A stretch of DNA of 64,000 nucleotides from Terriglobus roseus (GTDB lineage: Bacteria; Acidobacteriota; Terriglobia; Terriglobales; Acidobacteriaceae), in the NCBI RefSeq assembly GCF_900105625.1, contig NZ_FNSD01000001.1, positions 3,658,001 through 3,722,000 on the forward strand, read 5' to 3'. Positions 45,937 to 54,326 of this stretch are shown piece after piece. The notes under the pieces are model-generated. The model was not told the origin of the DNA and did no database searches. It worked only from the letters and a program-made list of their open reading frames with translations. Every line of letters starts with the position of its first letter. The stretch's first letter is position 1. The position numbers were made by a program, and so were the translations under genes.

Positions 45937-48573
45937 ATGAAGAAGATCGAAGATGCTACCCGCCTGCGTGGAAAGCTGATGCTGACCGGAACCCTGGCGA
46001 TGTTTGCCATGAGCACCCTGCAGTCCGAGGCGGCCGTAACGCCCGAAACGACCAAGGAAGAGCCAAAGCTCGTAACTACCGGTCTGGATGAAAAGGGAAA
46101 TCCAATCGAGCAGGGAAACCCTGCCCATGAAGTTCACAAGTTCGAAATCCCGGCCGGAACCGTCGCCGACGTGCTCGAGGCAATCCGCAAGCAGGCCGGA
46201 ATCCGCATTGCCCTTGGATCTGTCGACAAGATGTCGAACATTGATTCACCTGGTGTGCACGGCGTCCTGACGGTAACCGATGCCCTGGAGCAGGCGCTGA
46301 ACAACACCGGCCTATCCGCCCGTTTCGATATGCCCGATTCGGTCCGCGTCGAGATGCGTGCCAACAATGAGTCCGTCGTGGTGACGGCGGACAGCACTCC
46401 CAACATCAAGTACACCGCACCCCTGGTGGACCTGCCGCAGACCGTTACGGTCATCACGGAAGAGACGATGCAGCAGACGGCGTCCAGCACGCTGATGGAA
46501 GCATTGCGCACCGTTCCTGGCATCACGTTCGGCGCGGGAGAGGGCGGCAACCCGCTGGGCGACCGTCCCTTCATTCGCGGTGTCGATTCGCAGTCGAGCA
46601 CCTATATCGATGGCATTCGCGATATCGCCGCGCAGTCCCGCGAAGTGTTCGATGTGGAAAGCGTAGAGGTACAGGAAGGCCCCGGTGGTGCCTACGGCGG
46701 TCGCGGCACAGGCGGCGGCAGCATCAACCTGAACAGCAAGCTGGCGCGCCGCGATAACTTCATCGCCGGCAGTTTCATGCCGGGTACTTCAAACTACAAG
46801 CGCGGTACGGTAGACGGCAATTTGAAGCTGGGCGCGTATGCCGCGGGTCGTCTTACAGGCATGTGGCACAGTTCGGATGTCGCCGGTCGTGATGCCGTCC
46901 ACAATGGCCGTTGGGGCGTGGCGCCGAGCATCGCCATTGGCCTGGGACGACCGTCGCGACTGTACCTGGACTACTACCATCTCGTGACGAACAGCCTGCC
47001 GGATTCAGGCATACCGTATAACAATCCGCTGTTGACGGCTGCTGGTAATACGCACAATGTTGGAACAAAAATCCTGCAGCCGGGCGACGGTCAACCAATC
47101 ACGCTGCCGCACCGGAATATCTTCTACGGTCTGAAAGATCGTGATCATCAGAATGAGACTGCCAAGGTTGCAACGGGCCGCGTAGAGCACGATCTGTGGA
47201 GCGAGCGTGCGCTGGTCCGTAACTCCTTCCGCTACGAGCGTACGTCGCAGGACTATGTATGGACGCTGCCGGATGATAGCCAGGGCAACCTGTACTACGG
47301 GCTTGTCTTCCGCCGGATCAACAGCCGTATGAGTGCCGTTTTCACTCTGGATAACCAGACGGATCTTTCCGGCTCATTCAAGACGGGCACCATCAAACAC
47401 ACGTACGCGACCGGAATGGAGTTTTCCAACGAGCGCGGAAACAATGACGCTTATACGAACAACACCACTCTGAGCAGTGTCGTAACAGCGGGCCAGGCGG
47501 CAACCGAGACATGTCCGCGCGGTACTGGAGCCGCTTCCGGTTATAACTGCACCTCGCTGTACACGCCGAACTATAACGATCCGTGGCTCGGGGCTTCTTC
47601 GACCTCTGTCAACAGCCTTGGTCAGTTGATTTCCACGCAAAATTCGTTGACCAAGAACCACAATCCGACGCACTCTTCGTCCGGTACACGCTCTGTCTAC
47701 GCCTTCGACACTGTGGTGTTTAACAAGCATTTCCAGGGAACCTTTGGTGGCCGGTATGACCACTTCGACTCCGTCTTCAGACCTGCTGTATCCGCGACAG
47801 CGATTCCCAGGCAGCAAGTGATCAATAACATCGGCACTTACATTGCGGGTCTTGTGTATAAGCCGGACCAGGCAACCAGTGTGTACGGAACGGTAAGCAC
47901 CGCGGCGATTCCCACCGGCAATGCGCTGGCCCAGGGTACAGACACATCGGCACTCAGCACGGCAGGCAATTCAAATCTGCAGCCGACGACCATCCGCCAG
48001 GAAGAGTTCGGTGTGAAGCGTGAGCTTGCCGGTGGACGTGCACTGGCACGTGTCGATGTCTTCCGCACCGACATTCAGAATGTCCGCATTACCGACGCTG
48101 CCGGCAACGTGTCGGTCGCAGGTACGGATCGCACGCTGGGCGCACAGATTGGCATCAGCGGCATGCTGACAAAGAAGTGGCAGTTCACCGGTGGTTATAC
48201 GTACCTCGATGCCACATTGACGAACGCGCCGATCTCCACGGCAGGTGTGAATGCGAGCGGCACGGCGATGCCGAATCAGGCGAAGCACGCGCTTGCAATT
48301 ACAAGCAGCTACCGCTTGATTCGTCACCTGAATGTCGGCGGTGGTATCTACGGCATGACGAAGGTGTGGGGTAGCCAGATCAATAACAAGTGGGTACCGT
48401 GTTACATCCGTGAGGATCTGTTCGCCACCTATGAATTCAACAAGCACTACACCCTGCAGGCGAACATCCTGAATCTGAGTGACAGGCTGTATTACCAGCA
48501 GGCGTACGCAACGCACTACGCCATCATGGCTCCCGGCCGCTCTGCGATCTTTGGCTTCAACGTGAAGTTCTAA
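45937..48573 (+). CDS. TonB-dependent siderophore receptor (Fiu-like)
   Basis: An 878-residue outer-membrane receptor for iron-siderophore uptake. It has a leader with a hydrophobic stretch LMLTGTLAMFAMSTL, a periplasmic STN domain at about 65-125 (FEIPAGTVADVLEAIRKQAG, IRIALGSVDK) that can relay a signal to a sigma/anti-sigma pair, a plug domain beginning DLPQTVTVITEETMQQ with GVDSQSSTYIDGIRDIAAQS and EGPGGAYGGRGTGGGSINL, and a 22-strand barrel ending APGRSAIFGFNVKF, an aromatic C-terminus. The plug resembles Fiu-type catecholate receptors. The two genes downstream form an operon with it. ATG 45937 follows GGAG by about nine bases. Confidence 0.88.
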   Translation: MKKIEDATRLRGKLMLTGTLAMFAMSTLQSEAAVTPETTKEEPKLVTTGLDEKGNPIEQGNPAHEVHKFEIPAGTVADVLEAIRKQAGIRIALGSVDKMSNIDSPGVHGVLTVTDALEQALNNTGLSARFDMPDSVRVEMRANNESVVVTADSTPNIKYTAPLVDLPQTVTVITEETMQQTASSTLMEALRTVPGITFGAGEGGNPLGDRPFIRGVDSQSSTYIDGIRDIAAQSREVFDVESVEVQEGPGGAYGGRGTGGGSINLNSKLARRDNFIAGSFMPGTSNYKRGTVDGNLKLGAYAAGRLTGMWHSSDVAGRDAVHNGRWGVAPSIAIGLGRPSRLYLDYYHLVTNSLPDSGIPYNNPLLTAAGNTHNVGTKILQPGDGQPITLPHRNIFYGLKDRDHQNETAKVATGRVEHDLWSERALVRNSFRYERTSQDYVWTLPDDSQGNLYYGLVFRRINSRMSAVFTLDNQTDLSGSFKTGTIKHTYATGMEFSNERGNNDAYTNNTTLSSVVTAGQAATETCPRGTGAASGYNCTSLYTPNYNDPWLGASSTSVNSLGQLISTQNSLTKNHNPTHSSSGTRSVYAFDTVVFNKHFQGTFGGRYDHFDSVFRPAVSATAIPRQQVINNIGTYIAGLVYKPDQATSVYGTVSTAAIPTGNALAQGTDTSALSTAGNSNLQPTTIRQEEFGVKRELAGGRALARVDVFRTDIQNVRITDAAGNVSVAGTDRTLGAQIGISGMLTKKWQFTGGYTYLDATLTNAPISTAGVNASGTAMPNQAKHALAITSSYRLIRHLNVGGGIYGMTKVWGSQINNKWVPCYIREDLFATYEFNKHYTLQANILNLSDRLYYQQAYATHYAIMAPGRSAIFGFNVKF

Positions 48574-48576
48574 CGA

Positions 48577-49293
48577 ATGATGACGACCGAGACAAAGGAG
48601 CAATCGCTGGATCTGGTGCGCACCGCGGCGTTATGCGGTGTGCACCAGGCACAGCTAATGTTTGGGCAGATGCTGCTGGATGGCAAGCTGATCGAACGTA
48701 ATCCGACATGGGCATTGCACTGGTTTGAACGAGCTGCGAAGAGCGGCAACCTGATGGCGGTGAACATGGTTGGCCGCTGCCACGACCAGGGATGGGGAAC
48801 GCCGCCCAGTGCCGCGCTTGCAGAGCAATGGTTTCGCAAGGCCGCGGAGCGCGGGCTGGACTGGGGCATGTACAACCTGGCGACGCTTCTCACACTGGGT
48901 GAAGGTGGTGTGAGGAAAGACAGGCTGCAGGCACTGGTGTGGTTTCGTCGTGCTGCCGAGCTTGGTCATGCAAAGTCCATGAATATCCTGGGTGGTTTTT
49001 ATGAGGATGGCTGGGAGGTGCGGGCCGATCGCACCATGGCGCTGGAGTTTTATCGGAAAGCCGCTGAGGGTGGCGACTTTCGTGGGCAGTTCAACCTGGG
49101 GCGTCTGCTCGCAGAGGAAGGCGATACCGCTGCGGCCATGCACTGGTGGAAGCAGGTGCCGCAGACGGCAACGCCGGCGTTCCTGCGGAAGATGAAGAGG
49201 TTTTTAGAGGAAGCGCCAGCGACTGCGTCACGGTCGTTCGCCGCAACGCTGCCTGATGCGCAGAGCATGCAGCAGGAAGTTGGAATGAGGTAG
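48577..49293 (+). CDS. Sel1-repeat protein in the siderophore-receptor operon
   Basis: A 238-residue protein made of Sel1-like repeats of about 36 residues: [80 protein letters not shown]. It is soluble, with no signal peptide. It begins three bases after the receptor stop, at the first of two adjacent ATG codons, and ends four bases before piuC. Sel1 proteins are adaptors; in several Proteobacteria a Sel1/TPR gene also sits between fiu-like receptors and the dioxygenase gene, pointing to a conserved three-gene unit. Confidence 0.85.
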   Translation: MMTTETKEQSLDLVRTAALCGVHQAQLMFGQMLLDGKLIERNPTWALHWFERAAKSGNLMAVNMVGRCHDQGWGTPPSAALAEQWFRKAAERGLDWGMYNLATLLTLGEGGVRKDRLQALVWFRRAAELGHAKSMNILGGFYEDGWEVRADRTMALEFYRKAAEGGDFRGQFNLGRLLAEEGDTAAAMHWWKQVPQTATPAFLRKMKRFLEEAPATASRSFAATLPDAQSMQQEVGMR

Positions 49294-49297
49294 CAAC

Positions 49298-49978
49298 ATG
49301 CTGGTACAGGTTTCAGAAGTCCTAACGCGTGAGCAGGTGAAGCAGTTTCGCCAGGCTCTGGATGCTACCGAGTGGATCGATGGAAAGGTCACGGCGGGCT
49401 ACCAGTCTGCCCGTGTGAAGGACAACGCGCAGTTGAATGAGAGCAATGCAGTTGCTGCCGATCTGGGCAGGCAGATTGTGGAAGCACTCAACAGGTCACC
49501 AGTGTTTGTTGCTGCAGCGCTGCCGAAGAAGATCTTTCCGCCGTTGTTCAACCGCTATCAGGGCGGTCAATCCTTCGGCAATCACGTCGATAACTCGGTG
49601 CGTAGAATTCCGGCGACGGGTGAGTATGTCCGCACGGACCTTTCGGTGACCCTTTTTCTAAGTGAGCCGGATGAGTATGACGGTGGCGAGTTAGTCATTG
49701 AGGACACCTATGGCTCGCAGAGTGTGAAGCTGCCCGCCGGTGATGCAGTGCTGTATCCATCCACCAGCCTGCACCACGTTCGTCCCGTGACCCGCGGTGC
49801 GCGTGTCAGTTCGTTCTTCTGGCTTCAGAGTATGGTGCGCAGCGATGAACAACGATCGCTGCTGCTGACACTGGACGTTGCCATTCAGCGATTGGCACAG
49901 GATGTGCCGGATCACGCGTCCGGGGTTGAACTGACGGGTGTTTATCACAACCTGCTGCGGCAGTGGGTGGAGCTCTAG
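49298..49978 (+). CDS. piuC: Fe(II)/2-oxoglutarate dioxygenase, PiuC/YbiX type
   Basis: A 226-residue PKHD-type hydroxylase. The iron-binding triad is visible: NHVDNSVRR supplies His and Asp, and [17 protein letters not shown] supplies the distal His and the 2-oxoglutarate-binding Arg. The N-terminus [20 protein letters not shown] and the C-terminal helix region VYHNLLRQW are characteristic. PiuC/YbiX proteins are encoded with catecholate siderophore receptors and are thought to act in siderophore-iron handling; their substrate is unproven. Confidence 0.92.
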   Translation: MLVQVSEVLTREQVKQFRQALDATEWIDGKVTAGYQSARVKDNAQLNESNAVAADLGRQIVEALNRSPVFVAAALPKKIFPPLFNRYQGGQSFGNHVDNSVRRIPATGEYVRTDLSVTLFLSEPDEYDGGELVIEDTYGSQSVKLPAGDAVLYPSTSLHHVRPVTRGARVSSFFWLQSMVRSDEQRSLLLTLDVAIQRLAQDVPDHASGVELTGVYHNLLRQWVEL

Positions 49979-50053
49979 GGATCAGGCGCGCGCTTCCCCC
50001 GGAATATGCGTGCCACAAAGCTGTCCATGTCGCTTGCGGTGTGGGCAGAGAAC

Positions 50054-50090
50054 GAGGGACCGGATGCCGCCCTCACGGCGCCGGTCCCTC
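50054..50090 (+). terminator. Hairpin terminator after piuC
   Basis: Outer stem GAGGGACCGG (50054-50063) / CCGGTCCCTC (50081-50090), with an inner GCCG (50066-50069) / CGGC (50076-50079), then GCTGTTTGTT. It ends the iron-uptake operon 75 bases past piuC. Confidence 0.7.
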
Positions 50091-50161
50091 GCTGTTTGTT
50101 GGATGCGTGTTGCTCGATCTCTACCAGCAACGAATTCTGACCATCCGAATATGAGCTGCAG

Positions 50162-50195
50162 CGAAAAGAGCGCCCGTCATAGGGCGCTCTTTTCG
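50162..50195. terminator. Bidirectional terminator of the fasciclin gene
   Basis: Perfect 14-bp stem CGAAAAGAGCGCCC (50162-50175) / GGGCGCTCTTTTCG (50182-50195), loop GTCATA. The A and T tracts within the stem make it functional in both directions; it lies 23 bases past the fasciclin stop. Confidence 0.85.
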
Positions 50196-50218
50196 TGTTT
50201 CCTGGAGAGGGTTTGTAC

Positions 50219-50770
50219 TTAGTTCGGCATTAAAACGGTGTCGACTACGTGGATCACGCCGTTCTTCTGGAAGACGTCTGCGGTCGTGATGGTAGACGTG
50301 CCGCCCTTCTCATCGGTCAGCATGATGATGGAGCCGGACATCTTCGCGGTGAGTGTGCCGCCTTCGACAGTCTTCAACGAAGCCATGCCGTTGCCCTTCT
50401 TGATCATCTTGGCGAGTTCCTTGGAGCTGATCTTGCCGGGGACGACGTGGTAGGTGAGGATTTTCGTCAATGTTGCCTTGTTCTCAGGCTTCACCAGCGT
50501 GTCGACGGTGCCTGCGGGCAGCTTGGCGAAGGCATCGTCGGTCGGTGCGAAGACAGTGAAGGGACCTGCGCCATTCAGGGTGTCGACCAGACCTGCTGCC
50601 TTCACGGCTGCAACAAGGGTCTTGTGGATGGGCGAGTTCACTGCGTTCTCAACGATGGTCTTGCTGGGGTACATGGGAGCGCCACCAACATCGGGGTCCT
50701 TCTGTGCCACTGCGGTCATGCTGCCGCCCATGAGAGCTACGGCCAGTACGGTCTTTGCGAACTTATTCAT
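50219..50770 (-). CDS. Secreted fasciclin (FAS1) domain protein
   Basis: A 183-residue exported protein with a signal peptide (MNKFAKTVLAVALMGGSMTA, cleavage near VAQ) and one FAS1 domain. Both family boxes are present: the H1 box GPFTVFAPTDDAFAKLP and the H2 box NGVIHVVDTVLMP, with the conserved LTYHVVPGKIS between. Single-FAS1 bacterial proteins are periplasmic or surface proteins linked to adhesion or sugar binding; the ligand is unknown. AGGAG lies about seven bases before the ATG. Confidence 0.93.
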   Translation of the reverse strand: MNKFAKTVLAVALMGGSMTAVAQKDPDVGGAPMYPSKTIVENAVNSPIHKTLVAAVKAAGLVDTLNGAGPFTVFAPTDDAFAKLPAGTVDTLVKPENKATLTKILTYHVVPGKISSKELAKMIKKGNGMASLKTVEGGTLTAKMSGSIIMLTDEKGGTSTITTADVFQKNGVIHVVDTVLMPN

Positions 50771-51042
50771 CTGAGAATCTCCTGTGATGCGTAACTTGCT
50801 TGTTGCTTCAGTCTGTTCACCGGCCGGGTGAAGTCACTTGCTGCACTGTAGGAACGTCGACCGAACCACAGTGGATTGCGTGCCTTTGATTTTTTCTTTC
50901 GCATCGTATGGGAACCTGTTTCAGAAACGGCGAAGCGGTATGCCCATGCATCAGAAGAGATGGCTGTGGTTACCAATTCGGTGTTCGGCGTGTCCCACCA
51001 ATTGACAAGCTGCTGCAGGGCTTCAAAACTACAGGGGTGTAC

Positions 51043-51594
51043 TTGACAGGATCAGAGCAGGGAAGCCGCCAGGCACACAGGCACACGCCAGGCGGTCATG
51101 GAGACGTGGTCGAACACCAGCACATTGAGGCTCGGGACTCCGGCCTGTTCCTGATCGGTCTGTTCAAGCTGGCGAAGGCCATTTTCTTCCTGGGTGTGAG
51201 CCTGGGGGCGCTGCACTTCATCCATCACGATCTGTCGCAGACCGCGGAGCGGTTCCTGCTGGAACTGCACTTCGACCCTGAAAGCCGTGTCATTGATTTT
51301 GTAACGGACAAGCTCGCCCAGGTGACGCACCATAAGCTGCGGCTGATCAGCCTGGGCACATTTCTATACGCAGGACTGTGCTGCACCGAGGCGTACGGCC
51401 TTCTACGGCGCAAGGTGTGGGCAGAGTTTGTAACGCTGTGGCTCAGTGTGTCGTTCGTGCCATGGGAGACTTGGGAACTGGCTCGGAAGCCCAGCCTGTG
51501 GCATGTCGCCATCTTGTTGGCAAACCTTGTTGTCGTGGCCTATCTACTCTGGATGCTTCGCCGCAAAAAAAGCCGTCGCGGCAGCCGTTCCTAG
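51043..51594 (+). CDS. DUF2127 membrane protein
   Basis: About 183 residues with the DUF2127 pattern: a His-rich N-terminus (HRHTPGGHGDVVEHQHIEAR), then SGLFLIGLFKLAKAIFFLGV, the loop HFDPESRVIDFVTDKL, and three further membrane segments ending HVAILLANLVVVAYLLWML and a basic tail. Function is unknown. I favour TTG 51043, which follows AGGGG by five bases and gives the usual lead before the first helix; the frame is open to ATG 50908, but those 45 extra residues are basic, Cys-rich and not family-like. Confidence 0.75.
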   Translation: MTGSEQGSRQAHRHTPGGHGDVVEHQHIEARDSGLFLIGLFKLAKAIFFLGVSLGALHFIHHDLSQTAERFLLELHFDPESRVIDFVTDKLAQVTHHKLRLISLGTFLYAGLCCTEAYGLLRRKVWAEFVTLWLSVSFVPWETWELARKPSLWHVAILLANLVVVAYLLWMLRRKKSRRGSRS

Positions 51595-51972
51595 TCAGAT
51601 CGCTTAAGGCGCGCTTAATAGCTCCCGGGGCTCGCTTGCGGTATTCGCTTTTTCTTCTCCATACTACGTCTTCCGTGTTATCCACAAGTAGCAACAGGCG
51701 TACAGAACCGGCTTAAACAACACAAGCTGTAGTGCTGTACGGCCTTGCTAACCCTGCCCGTTGGGATTTCCACATTTCGCCGAATTGTCCGAGGAAAAGA
51801 GCGGAAATTTCCCACTTGCTCTTCTGCTCGGTATCAGTAACGATGTGGAGCGTGGTGGTAAATAGTGGAGCAAAAGGGAGTGATCTTTAGCTCTTCACCC
51901 AAATTGTAGGCCGGTTCGGGCCCCTGCTGTATCAAACCCGAACCCAGAGCGGTACCGGCGGGGTTAGAAACG
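51595..51972. promoter_or_regulatory. Control region of the dcw cluster
   Basis: A 378-base gap before mraZ. It contains a perfect DnaA-box 9-mer TTATCCACA at 51678-51686, an AT-rich zone at 51700-51840 and the MraZ-type repeat array at 51846-51880. The mraZ start is preceded by GGGGTTAG rather than a textbook ribosome site. No small gene is evident. Confidence 0.6.
51846..51880 (+). promoter_or_regulatory. MraZ operator: four repeats with 10-bp period
   Basis: TGGAG (51846-51850), TGGTA (51856-51860), TGGAG (51866-51870) and GGGAG (51876-51880) recur exactly every 10 bases with five-base spacers. This matches the known MraZ-binding pattern in other bacteria, direct TGGGN repeats separated by five bases upstream of mraZ, bound by the ring-shaped MraZ. 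Autoregulation of the dcw cluster is therefore likely. Confidence 0.75.
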
Positions 51973-52413
51973 ATGTTCCGTGGCAATCACCCAGCGCGTG
52001 TGGACGAGAAAGGCCGGCTGAAGCTGCCGGCTGAGTTCAAACGCCGCGTGGACGAGAGCTACGGCCCGCAGTTCTACATCACCAGCAAAGACGGCAAGCG
52101 GGCGGAGATTTACCCGATTCGTGAGTGGGAGCTGGTGGAAGCAAAGTTGGCGGAGATTCCGAACATGAATCCCGCGAAGAAGAAGTTTCTGGACGTAACG
52201 AACTATTACGGCCAGATGGCAGAGCTGGATGCACAGGGACGGTTGACCCTGCCGCTGATTCTGCGGGAGAGCGCGAAGGTCACCGCCGAGGTGGTGGTGC
52301 TGGGATCGCAGACGTACCTGGAAGTCGTGAATCATGACGACTTCAAGGCCAAGCTGGACCTGGAGCCGCTGACCGAGGCCGATATGACGGCCCTGGCAGA
52401 CCTGGGACTTTAG
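51973..52413 (+). CDS. mraZ: Transcriptional regulator MraZ
   Basis: A 146-residue protein of the usual length with two AbrB-like swapped-hairpin (SpoVT) units. The first shows MFRGNHPARVDEKGRLKLPA at 1-20, the second AELDAQGRLTLPLILRESA at about 83-101, each carrying the DxxGRxxLP motif that binds DNA. MraZ proteins are ring-forming regulators of the dcw cluster and repress their own operon in Escherichia coli. A 10-bp-periodic repeat upstream fits autoregulation. rsmH follows after 46 bases, with a GGCCC/GGGCC hairpin between. Confidence 0.96.
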   Translation: MFRGNHPARVDEKGRLKLPAEFKRRVDESYGPQFYITSKDGKRAEIYPIREWELVEAKLAEIPNMNPAKKKFLDVTNYYGQMAELDAQGRLTLPLILRESAKVTAEVVVLGSQTYLEVVNHDDFKAKLDLEPLTEADMTALADLGL

Positions 52414-52459
52414 AGATTTCAAACCGTAGGCCCCCAGTGGGCCCACATGGAGGCGGAGA

Positions 52460-53428
52460 GTGAGCGGTCCGCAACATGTGCCGGTTCTTTTAGAAGAAGT
52501 TTTAGACCTTTTACAGGTGCGCCGCGGCGGAACGTACGCCGATGCAACGCTGGGGCTGGCAGGGCATTCGAGCGCCATTGCTCGGAGGCTTGGGCCAGAG
52601 GGATTGCTGATCGGATTTGATCGCGACCCGCAGGCGATGGAGCTTGCCACAGCAAAGCTCGAAGCGCTGCGCGAGGAGCTTGGACCGGAGATGCCGCAGG
52701 TGCGGCTGATCCCGAGAGCGTTTTCGTCGGCAGCAGAAGAGCTTGAGCCAGCATCGCTGGATGGTCTGCTCGCCGACTTTGGCGTGAGCAGCATGCAGCT
52801 GGACCAGGCGCACCGTGGATTCAGTTTTCGGCAGGACGCACCGCTGGATATGCGTATGGATACGCGCAGCGGTGAGACAGCCGAGCAAGTGGTAAATCAG
52901 GCGGACGAAGAAGAACTCGCCAACCTGATTTACGAATTCGGAGAGGAAAGGAGGTCGCGGAGAATCGCCAGAGCCATTGTGAGGGCACGGCCGATACGTA
53001 CGACGGCGGAATTAGCCCGAGTGATATCGGCCGCTGCCCCAGCAATGAAACAGGACAAGATTCATCCGGCGACGAAGACTTTCCAGGCACTTCGAATTCG
53101 TGTGAATGATGAACTCGGGGAGATACGGTCGCTGCTTGAAAGCGCGCCTTCTCTCTTGAAGTTCGGTGGACGTCTGGCGGTCATCAGCTTTCATTCGCTG
53201 GAGGATCGTCTGGCGAAGGATGCCTTGAAAGAAGGCGGGGAACGCGGTATCTGGAACGTGATCACACGCAAGCCTGTGATTGCCGCGGAACTTGAAGTGG
53301 ATCGCAACCCGCGGTCACGCAGTGCGAAGTTACGAGTGGCGGAGCGGATTAAAGCCGGTCCGAAAGTTACAAGAAAGATTCCTCCGGTGGGCGGTAGTAG
53401 TCGCGGAAACAGAACCGGAGTAAGTTGA
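52460..53428 (+). CDS. rsmH: 16S rRNA (cytosine1402-N4)-methyltransferase
   Basis: A 322-residue SAM-dependent methyltransferase modifying C1402 in the ribosomal P site. It starts with GTG after GGAGGCGGAGA. Signatures: HVPVLLEEVLDLL at the N-terminus, the SAM loop TYADATLGLAGHSSAIARRL, IGFDRDPQAM, LLADFGVSSMQLD, and the C-terminal PATKTFQALRIRVNDEL and ISFHSLEDRLAK. The usual motif D-x-T-x-G-x-GGHS reads ATLGLAGHS here, with one Gly replaced by Ala. Confidence 0.95.
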   Translation: MSGPQHVPVLLEEVLDLLQVRRGGTYADATLGLAGHSSAIARRLGPEGLLIGFDRDPQAMELATAKLEALREELGPEMPQVRLIPRAFSSAAEELEPASLDGLLADFGVSSMQLDQAHRGFSFRQDAPLDMRMDTRSGETAEQVVNQADEEELANLIYEFGEERRSRRIARAIVRARPIRTTAELARVISAAAPAMKQDKIHPATKTFQALRIRVNDELGEIRSLLESAPSLLKFGGRLAVISFHSLEDRLAKDALKEGGERGIWNVITRKPVIAAELEVDRNPRSRSAKLRVAERIKAGPKVTRKIPPVGGSSRGNRTGVS

Positions 53429-53709
53429 CGGCAGTAATTGTGGATAACCTGTGGGAACTTAGGAAAACTCCTCCCCACGGTGTAAAAACAGGGCGCTCAT
53501 CCGCCCTCATGGTTAGAGCAGACATCGCTCCGGGCACGAGGACGAAGGACCGCCGAATTAGTAAGCGGTAATACATCGGATCGGTGAGTAACCAATCCGG
53601 TTCTGGTAGATAAGACGTTTCTCGTACGCGATGGAAGCGGCTAAGTCCAGAAAACAAATGGAGCGGGAATCATCGTTGATTCCCCCGAGCAGCGAGAGGG
53701 TGGGCGAGC
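53429..53709. other. 281-base gap between rsmH and ftsL with a DnaA-box
   Basis: Within the dcw cluster this gap is unusually long. It contains a perfect DnaA-box 9-mer on the minus strand (TGTGGATAA at 53439-53447) and an imperfect hairpin CGGATCGG/CCAATCCG around 53577-53600. A short open frame from ATG 53631 overlaps ftsL in another frame and looks unconvincing. An internal promoter for ftsL onward is plausible. Confidence 0.45.
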
Positions 53710-54228
53710 GTGATGGAACAGACGATGCCGGCAATGGGAATGGTAGCGGGACGCGCACAGCGCGAGCGCGCCGAGTCTTTTCGTGATCACAACCGTTCGG
53801 TGTATGACCAGCAGCGCCGCGCGCGCCGCGGTCCCACACCCGAGATCTTCTTCACAAAGCATCTCGATAACAGCCGCATCGTAAAGGCTGACGATCCCGA
53901 GCGCCGTAAGGAGATGCGGCAGTTCACCATCGCCATGGGCATGCTGTTCTTCCTGGTGATGACCTATGTATGGCAGCACTTCTCGTCGATCGAGATGGGT
54001 TACTCCATTGAGGCGCAGAAGCTGCAGGTGGAACACATGCGTGAGGAGAACCGGCAGTTACACCTGTCGGAGGCGCAGTTGTCCGATCCGGACCGCATTG
54101 ATCGCATCGCACGTCAGCTTGGCCTGGATACGCCGCAGCCCGGACAGGTCATTCGTCCGGATGGTTCCTTTGCGAACAATGGTCCTGTGGTGGCAGAGGC
54201 GCAGGTACCTTCGGCGGTTCTCCGCTAA
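53710..54228 (+). CDS. ftsL: FtsL-like septum protein
   Basis: A 172-residue bitopic membrane protein with FtsL topology: a cytoplasmic part of about 75 residues, one transmembrane helix at about 75-95 (FTIAMGMLFFLVMTYVWQHF) and a periplasmic coiled coil (IEAQKLQVEHMREENRQLHL, then EAQLSDPDRIDRIARQLGL). FtsL with FtsB and FtsQ recruits and activates the septal synthase. Sequence conservation in this family is low, so the call relies on topology and on its place between rsmH and ftsI. The start is GTG 53710 or ATG 53713, after GAGAGGG. Confidence 0.85.
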   Translation: MMEQTMPAMGMVAGRAQRERAESFRDHNRSVYDQQRRARRGPTPEIFFTKHLDNSRIVKADDPERRKEMRQFTIAMGMLFFLVMTYVWQHFSSIEMGYSIEAQKLQVEHMREENRQLHLSEAQLSDPDRIDRIARQLGLDTPQPGQVIRPDGSFANNGPVVAEAQVPSAVLR

Positions 54229-54249
54229 CTTCAATTTCTTGTAACGGCC

Positions 54250-54326
54250 GGCAGGCTCCGCTGCGATAGTCGAGGGAACCGGTCGTTACGACCTACTCCC
54301 TCTGATGTCACAAGGTCGAGCCTGCC
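54250..54326 (+). promoter_or_regulatory. Nested hairpin leader immediately before ftsI
   Basis: Three nested perfect inverted repeats: outer GGCAGGCTC (54250-54258) / GAGCCTGCC (54318-54326), middle GAGGGA (54272-54277) / TCCCTC (54297-54302), inner GGTCG (54281-54285) / CGACC (54289-54293). The outer 3' arm ends at the base before the ftsI ATG, where a ribosome site would normally lie, and no Shine-Dalgarno sequence is visible elsewhere. The layout suggests an RNA fold that controls ftsI translation. Confidence 0.6.

Noticed and set aside
53441-53456. Second MraZ site (TGGAT and TGGGA) before ftsL
   Set aside because: The two pentamers are 11 bases apart and only two in number, so they do not keep the 10-base period seen at 51846-51880; the DnaA-box reading explains the first one better.
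53631-53792. Short open frame of about 52 codons overlapping the ftsL start
   Set aside because: It runs through the ftsL start in another frame, has no clear ribosome site and no recognisable features.
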